Positions 59,576-64,000 of a stretch of DNA of 64,000 nt are shown here, piece after piece (positions within the stretch are counted from its first letter, which is position 1; each line of letters opens with the position of its first letter). A program made the position numbers and the translations under genes. The stretch is from an uncultured Opitutaceae bacterium. GTDB lineage: Bacteria > Verrucomicrobiota > Verrucomicrobiia > Opitutales > Opitutaceae. Where the stretch lies: NCBI GenBank assembly GCA_937958045.1, contig CALFXL010000066.1:1-64000 (forward strand), in the 5' to 3' direction. The notes under the pieces are model-generated. The model saw nothing but the letters and a program-made list of their open reading frames with translations. It had not been told where the DNA came from and did not search any database.

Positions 59576-60843
59576 TGCGCGGCCTCCGTCGTCAACGCCA
59601 CGCCGGTGAGCAGGCGCAGACGCTGCGCGGCATCGAGTACATCGCGACGCGTATCCAGCAAGGCTTCGACCGCATCGAGATACGAGGTCTGCAATTCCAC
59701 GTAGGTCGCCAGCGGCACCGCCCCGAGACGGAAGTGCCGATCGGCAAGTGCCGCCGCTTCGCGAAATTTCTCCACCGCATCGTCGGACCACTGCGCATTG
59801 GCCGCAGCCGTCACTTCAAACGCGCTCGCCGCGACCACGACCTCGCGTTCCAGTTCGCGCTCCGCCAACGCACGCGCTGCCTCCGCCTGCCGCTGCCGCG
59901 CAGCCGCGAGATCCGCGGCGCCACGTGCGCGTCCGGTCACCGGCAGCGGCAGTGAAACACCCACGCCCGCCACGACTTCGCGTTCGCCCGCACGTTCCTG
60001 CGAATAAAACGGATTCACCGTGATCGACGGTTTGCCCGAAGTGCGCGCGAGCGAAACCTCGTCGCTGTGACGCGCGAGTTCGAGCTGGCGAATGCGAAAC
60101 GCGAAATGGTTTTCCCGCGCCGCCGTCAGCAACGATTCGAGCGAGGGCATCCTGCCAAAAACCCATGACGGTGGTTTAATCGCGATCGACTGCGCGTAGG
60201 GAGCCCCGCGTAATTGATTCAACTCCGCGAGCGCCGTTTGGGCTTCGAGCGCGGCAGCGGTGGCGCGTCGTTTCAACGCGAGTTCCTGCGCTTCGATCAC
60301 GCGTGTTTCGAGCAAGGGCGTGAGCCCCGCCGGATCGCGCGAAACGAAAAGCTCGCGCAGCGTTTCGTAGCGTCGCGCGACTTCCGCGGTGGCCGCGGCT
60401 TTTTCCTGCGCGGCGGCGAGAGCGTGCGCCAGCAAACGCGCGCGCGAGGCGAGCGCGGCTTCGAACTGCGCGAGTCCCAGTTCGGCGAGTTCGATTTCGC
60501 GATTCGCGATGCTCTTGCGCAGCGCAAGACGACCCGGCCACTCAAATGTCTGCGAGACGGATACGCGCCACGCACTGCCTTCTCCGGCGAGATCGCCCGC
60601 GGCATCGCGCACGCGTTTGCGTCCCGCTTCGACGGACAGCTCCGGTTCGCTCCACGCCCCCGCGGAGCGGCGCGACGCTTGCGCGGCCGCGATCTCGGCT
60701 TCGTAGAAACGCCGCTCGGGATTCGCGTCGACGATCTCGGCCACGAGCGTTTCGAGCGGGATCGGTGCGGGAGAAGTTTCGGACGTTTGCGCGCGGGCCG
60801 TGGCCAGCGTCGCCAGAATCAAAAGAAAGGAAATCGATTTCAT
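59572..60843 (-). CDS. czcC: Outer-membrane efflux protein (TolC/CzcC family)
   Basis: A 423-residue protein with a signal peptide (SISFLLILATLATARA), then the first OEP repeat LVAEIVDANPERRFYEAEIAAAQ with SEPELSVEAG, long amphipathic helices, and the second repeat ENHFAFRIRQLELARHSDEVSLART with VGVSLPLPVTGRARG. This is the trimeric channel of a CzcCBA efflux system. Overlaps the adaptor gene by four bases. A partly decayed 19-bp palindrome lies upstream near 60878. Confidence 0.88.
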   Translation of the reverse strand: MKSISFLLILATLATARAQTSETSPAPIPLETLVAEIVDANPERRFYEAEIAAAQASRRSAGAWSEPELSVEAGRKRVRDAAGDLAGEGSAWRVSVSQTFEWPGRLALRKSIANREIELAELGLAQFEAALASRARLLAHALAAAQEKAAATAEVARRYETLRELFVSRDPAGLTPLLETRVIEAQELALKRRATAAALEAQTALAELNQLRGAPYAQSIAIKPPSWVFGRMPSLESLLTAARENHFAFRIRQLELARHSDEVSLARTSGKPSITVNPFYSQERAGEREVVAGVGVSLPLPVTGRARGAADLAAARQRQAEAARALAERELEREVVVAASAFEVTAAANAQWSDDAVEKFREAAALADRHFRLGAVPLATYVELQTSYLDAVEALLDTRRDVLDAAQRLRLLTGVALTTEAAQ

Positions 60844-60982
60844 GCGGGTAAACGACTGCGAACTCGTGGCGGAGCGTGTATCCAGTGCGCCACGACAACA
60901 CCGGGCGTGTTTCGTTAAGTCCGACGGCGCCTCGCGGGCACGCGTCAGCCCGTCGGCGATTTCCTACGCGAGGAAATCGCGC

Positions 60983-61372
60983 TCAGCTGCGCAGTGAAGG
61001 TGCGCGCGACAAAGGCGCAGTACGGCGCTCAAATTGCCAGGTGGGCAACAACTCCGGCGGCGCCGTCGCAACGGCGGCCTCCGGTTCGCCTTCGCGCGTG
61101 ACCAATTCCAGCGCCAACACGAGCGGCGCAAAATCCGCCAGCCACACGGGTGCGGGCACTTTCACGTCGTCGGTGTTCGCTTGAAAACGTCCCGTTTCGA
61201 TCTCCGCGCACGAGGCCACGCTGCAAGGTTGTCCCTTGTCCGAAGCATCGTCGTGATGACAGCATGAATCGACTTCTGCCAGCACGCCCACCGCTTGAAG
61301 TCCGCAGTGCAACGTCGCCGGCAGCCAGCACAGGGCCAGCAGCATGGTGACGATTGCACGCGTGATCGGCAT
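60983..61372 (-). CDS. Small exported Cys/His protein ahead of the efflux operon
   Basis: A 129-residue protein: signal-like MPITRAIVTMLLALCWLPATLHC, then EVDSCCHHDDASDKGQPCSVASC with four Cys and two His, and a C-terminal part without recognisable motif. I know no family name, but position 140 bases before czcC on the same strand and the cluster of possible metal ligands suggest a periplasmic metal-binding accessory. ATG at 61372 preferred to 61396. Divergent from trxB. Confidence 0.55.
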   Translation of the reverse strand: MPITRAIVTMLLALCWLPATLHCGLQAVGVLAEVDSCCHHDDASDKGQPCSVASCAEIETGRFQANTDDVKVPAPVWLADFAPLVLALELVTREGEPEAAVATAPPELLPTWQFERRTAPLSRAPSLRS

Positions 61373-61554
61373 GCGCGTCATCAATGTCAGCCGCACCCGC
61401 CTGTCAATCCGCCCGGCAATTTATGCGCAGCGCAGCCCAAGTATAACTCGCGTTCATGCTGCAAAGACCGCTGGCGCAAGCCGGTCGGACGGTGCGCGCA
61501 GTTTCCCCTTCCCATCCGTGCTATGTTGCGCCTGAAATCTCCGCCCTCATCCTC

Positions 61555-62499
61555 ATGTCCACTCCAGTTGAAAATGTCGTCATCGTCGGCACCGGTTGCG
61601 CCGGACTCACCGCCGCGATCTACACCGGCCGCGCCAATCTCTCACCTCTTGTCGTCGAGGGCAGCCAGCCCGGTGGACAACTCACCACCACGTCGGAGGT
61701 CGAGAACTTTCCCGGCTTCCCCGAGGGCGTGGATGGCTTTCAATTGATGGATAATCTGCGCAAGCAGGCCGCGAAATTCGGTACGCGTTTCGAGCAAGCG
61801 CTCATCACGTCGGTCGATTTTTCTTCGCAACCGCTGCGGCTGCGCACCGCCGAACGCGAAATCCTCACCAAATCCGTCATCATCGCCACCGGTGCTTCAC
61901 CGCGCCTCACCGGCATCCCCGGCGAAAAAGAACTCTACGGCGGCAAGGGCGTGACCACCTGCGCGACCTGTGACGGTGCGTTTTATCGCGGCATGGAAGT
62001 CGCCGTGATCGGTGGCGGCGACAGCGCGGCCGAGGAAGCGCTTTTCCTCACGCGTTTCGCGAGCAAAGTTTATCTCGTTCATCGCCGCGACACTTTGCGC
62101 GCGTCGAAGATCATGGCCGATCGCGCGACGTCGCACCCGAAGATCGAAATGGTGTGGGACAGCGCTCCGACCGAAGTGCTCGGCGTGGCCGAAGGCGCGG
62201 TCAGCGGCTTGAAGGTGAAAAACGTGAAAACCGGCGCAGATCGCGTGCTGCCGGTGAAGGGCGTTTTTGTCGCCATCGGCCACGTGCCCAACACCGGCCC
62301 GTTCGCCTCCGCGCTCGATGTGGACGAAAACGGTTATTTCAAGCCGCTCACCGGTTCACAGGTGCAGACGAAGGTCCCCGGCGTATATGTCGCGGGCGAT
62401 TGCGCGGACCATGTTTACCGCCAGGCCATCACGGCCGCCGGCATGGGTTGCCAAGCCGCCATCGAAGCCGAGCGCTGGCTCGCCGAGCACGGCGGTTAA
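61555..62499 (+). CDS. trxB: Thioredoxin reductase
   Basis: A 314-residue flavoprotein: FAD motif VVIVGTGCAGLTAAIYTGRANL, EVENFPGFPEGV, active-site CATC in VTTCATCDGAFYRG, NADPH motif AVIGGGDSAAEEALFL, and the late FAD motif GVYVAGDCADHVYRQAITAAGMGC. It reduces thioredoxin with NADPH in the cytosol. ATG at 61555 (MSTPVENV) chosen over an upstream in-frame start because the family begins here. Confidence 0.96.
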   Translation: MSTPVENVVIVGTGCAGLTAAIYTGRANLSPLVVEGSQPGGQLTTTSEVENFPGFPEGVDGFQLMDNLRKQAAKFGTRFEQALITSVDFSSQPLRLRTAEREILTKSVIIATGASPRLTGIPGEKELYGGKGVTTCATCDGAFYRGMEVAVIGGGDSAAEEALFLTRFASKVYLVHRRDTLRASKIMADRATSHPKIEMVWDSAPTEVLGVAEGAVSGLKVKNVKTGADRVLPVKGVFVAIGHVPNTGPFASALDVDENGYFKPLTGSQVQTKVPGVYVAGDCADHVYRQAITAAGMGCQAAIEAERWLAEHGG

Positions 62500-62534
62500 G
62501 CGACACCGCGAGCAACTCGCGCAAAATCTCAATG

Positions 62535-62565
62535 ATCGACGGCGCTCACGGCCGAGGCCGTCGAT
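62535..62565. terminator. Hairpin between convergent trxB and GNAT genes
   Basis: ATCGACGGC (62535-62543) pairs with GCCGTCGAT (62557-62565), a perfect 9-bp stem between the 3' ends of the two genes. No clear T-run; probably a bidirectional transcription stop. Confidence 0.5.
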
Positions 62566-62567
62566 TG

Positions 62568-63101
62568 TCAGCCTTGCAGGCGGCGCAGAAACATAATCGC
62601 GGCGTCTTTAAAACCTTCGCGGCGGAAAAACGCGTGCGCGCTTTCGTTGCGGATACCGGATTCGAGGATCACGTTTTTTAATCCCGCCGTACGCATCTCC
62701 GCCACCGCAGCGTCCATGAGCCGCGTGCCAATGCCGCGCCCGCGAGCCCGAGCGTCGACGACGATGTCTTCAACGACACCATAACGATGCCGCAGATCGA
62801 AACGCAGCACCGCGACGCCCAACATGCGGCGTCCTTGCGTCGCCACGATCACTCCTCCCGTTCCGCGACGGCGGCGGCCAATCGCATGCTTTAAGTCCTC
62901 CGCCAACAGCGAGCGGCGGAAGTGCGCCCAGCGTCGCGTGTGTTCGGCACGATGTTCGATCACCTCCGAGTGCGTGATGTAATTGGTTTTGGTGTTTTCC
63001 TGAATGATCGCCACCACGGTGCGCAAACGGCGGGCGGTCGACAGAAACTCGCAGGTGACATCGGCACGGATGCGGAGTGAAGGAAGTTCGGAGGTATGCA
63101 T
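62568..63101 (-). CDS. GNAT-family acetyltransferase
   Basis: A 177-residue protein. The C-terminal half is a GNAT domain: GVIVATQGRRMLGVAVLRFD, GVVEDIVVDARARGRGIGTRLMDAAVAEM with the acetyl-CoA-binding RARGRGIG, and NVILESGIRNESAHAFFRREGF. The N-terminal 60 residues (SELPSLRIRADVTCEFLSTARRLRTVVAI) are less typical. Substrate unknown. ATG at 63101; the frame is open to 63260 but that part has no features. Confidence 0.82.
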   Translation of the reverse strand: MHTSELPSLRIRADVTCEFLSTARRLRTVVAIIQENTKTNYITHSEVIEHRAEHTRRWAHFRRSLLAEDLKHAIGRRRRGTGGVIVATQGRRMLGVAVLRFDLRHRYGVVEDIVVDARARGRGIGTRLMDAAVAEMRTAGLKNVILESGIRNESAHAFFRREGFKDAAIMFLRRLQG

Positions 63102-63326
63102 GCGGATGAGCCGGCTAACGACCGCCGACTCGTAGCAGTTTTTTGGAGCCCGAGACGCTCGTTCGAGCCTTATGCCGAGGCGAGTTCTGTTCGAACCACC
63201 GCTCCTGTATAAGTCGCCATGATAATCCGCCTCAGGCCCTGCGAACACGCGCCCTCTCAAACGCGATAAGTTAGCCGCTGACCACCTCGCAGAAGTAAGC
63301 CTCCGCCAGCCCCGGCATGATTTTAA

Positions 63327-63374
63327 TTAGAATTATTCCAATTCCGACTTGCCTATTTAGAATTATTCCAATTC
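63327..63374 (+). promoter_or_regulatory. Tandem Fur/PerR boxes
   Basis: Two identical 18-base copies of TTAGAATTATTCCAATTC lie at 63327-63344 and 63357-63374, start to start 30 bp, three helical turns. The first 15 bases of each form a 7-1-7 inverted repeat (TTAGAAT-T-ATTCCAA) with one mismatch, close to the PerR/Fur box TTATAAT-N-ATTATAA. The second ends 14 bases before the ATG of the Fur-family gene, so autoregulation is likely. Confidence 0.75.
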
Positions 63375-63388
63375 TTTCTCCAACTTCC

Positions 63389-63826
63389 ATGTCCACCACC
63401 GCCCATTCCCACTCCCCTCACGAGTCGCTTGTCCAGCGCCTCGCCGACAGCGGTCTGCGCGCCACGCCGCAGCGCGAGGTGGTTTACAATATCCTCCTCC
63501 AGAAACGCGATCATCCCACTGCGGATGAAGTATTTGCGCGTGTTAAACCCGAGCTTCCCGGCATTTCGCTCGCCACGGTTTACAACTGCTTGGAAACGCT
63601 CGTGCAATGCGATCTCGTCCGCGCGGTCAATTTCGAGCGCGGGCCGACGCGTTATTGCCCGAATCTGAAGCCACACGCGCACTTTCACGACGAACGCTCC
63701 GGCGCGACTTACGATGTCGATCTGCCCGAGGGCTTGATCGATCAGCTCAAGAGTATCCTCCCGCCCGGTTTCCACGCCTCTGCCGTCGAAATCACTTTCC
63801 GCGGCGAGTCGAAGTCCCTGCGCTAA
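63389..63826 (+). CDS. Fur-family transcriptional regulator (PerR-like)
   Basis: A 145-residue regulator: winged helix ESLVQRLADSGLRATPQREVVYNILLQKRDHPTADEVF and SLATVYNCLETLVQCDLVRAV, then the metal-binding region RYCPNLKPHAHFHDERSG and a dimerisation domain. The two CxxC pairs of the structural zinc site found in most Fur/PerR proteins are absent. It sits just upstream of sufC, so it probably controls Fe-S cluster assembly in response to iron or peroxide. ATG at 63389 (MSTTAHSH). Confidence 0.87.
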   Translation: MSTTAHSHSPHESLVQRLADSGLRATPQREVVYNILLQKRDHPTADEVFARVKPELPGISLATVYNCLETLVQCDLVRAVNFERGPTRYCPNLKPHAHFHDERSGATYDVDLPEGLIDQLKSILPPGFHASAVEITFRGESKSLR

Positions 63827-63874
63827 GCGACTTCGCATCCACTCCCGACCACTCACCTTTTTATTTTCCACTCA

Positions 63875-64000
63875 ATGCACACCCTCGAAATCAAAGACCT
63901 CCACGTCTCGCTCACCGAGAGTCCCGAAAAGTCCATCGTCAAAGGCCTCAACCTGACGATCAAAGCCGGCGAAGTTCACGCCGTCATGGGCCCCAACGGC
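63875..64000 (+). CDS. sufC: Fe-S cluster assembly ATPase SufC, N-terminal part
   Basis: Only the first 42 residues are in the window: MHTLEIKDLHVSLTESP, then IVKGLNLTIKAGEVHAVMGPNG, which is the Walker A region of SufC (the GSGKST that should follow is cut off). SufC is the ATPase of the SufBCD scaffold. It starts 48 bases after the Fur-family gene and is probably in the same operon. Identification rests on the characteristic VHAVMGPNG. Confidence 0.87.
   Translation, partial: MHTLEIKDLHVSLTESPEKSIVKGLNLTIKAGEVHAVMGPNG

Noticed and set aside
5663..62656. GGATAC words at 5663, 38891, 44054, 56490, 60559 and 62651
   Set aside because: They lack GTA or GTC 13 bases upstream, so they were not counted as copies of the 19-bp palindrome.

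Overview
The window looks like chromosomal DNA from a GC-rich, Gram-negative member of the Verrucomicrobia, most like the Opitutaceae (Opitutus-type). This is inferred from gene content, protein style and codon use; no 16S gene is present. Genes are close-packed on both strands, many pairs overlap by the ATGA arrangement, and the proteins include outer-membrane types (a TonB receptor, a TolC-like channel, a PagL-like enzyme). No rRNA, tRNA, CRISPR array, prophage or transposase was recognised.

Layout. 1-5.4 kb: the end of isocitrate dehydrogenase, a DUF3592 protein, a DUF3857/transglutaminase protein, a membrane protein and glutaminase. 5.4-19.6 kb: a YdeI-like protein and secreted carbohydrate-active enzymes (a beta-helix protein, a GH39 glycosidase, a CE7-type esterase) scattered among a SulP transporter, a truncated haemoglobin, an Ohr peroxidase and small conserved proteins. 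18.2-21.4 kb: glcD and glcF of glycolate oxidase, separated by a four-helix-bundle gene enclosed by 39-bp inverted repeats. 21.4-31 kb: hydrolases, PagL, a Na/Pi transporter with a PhoU domain, an M3 peptidase, an ACT regulator and two overlapping RNA methyltransferase genes. 31.2-39.2 kb: RedB, a hybrid histidine kinase and an overlapping glycan cluster (glycosyltransferase, flippase, polymerase/ligase), then an exosortase. 39.3-46.7 kb: trpA, an orphan 7TMR-HDED-like periplasmic protein, a TPR protein, and methionine synthase split into two genes. 46.7-52.5 kb: a cobalamin module (riboswitch-like leader, TonB receptor, binding protein, permease, ATPase, CobO) divergent from metH. 52.6-55.1 kb: a GHMP sugar kinase and a GalU-like enzyme. 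55.2-61.4 kb: a CzcCBA-type metal efflux operon with His/Cys-rich accessory proteins. 61.5-64 kb: trxB, a GNAT enzyme, and a Fur-family regulator with tandem Fur/PerR boxes ahead of sufC, which runs off the end.

Three things stand out at DNA level. First, the four-helix-bundle gene looks like a small mobile cassette: its start and stop codons lie in the inverted repeats, and the next gene starts inside the right repeat. Three other loci hold inverted 'word-repeat' arms with no gene between them. Second, a 19-bp palindrome, GTATCC-N7-GGATAC and variants, recurs at about 26 places, mostly inside genes, in several frames and on both strands; 15 of about 21 GGATAC words have their partner at exactly the right distance. 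Third, several genes carry a GC-rich hairpin just before the start codon. All counts were made by eye.
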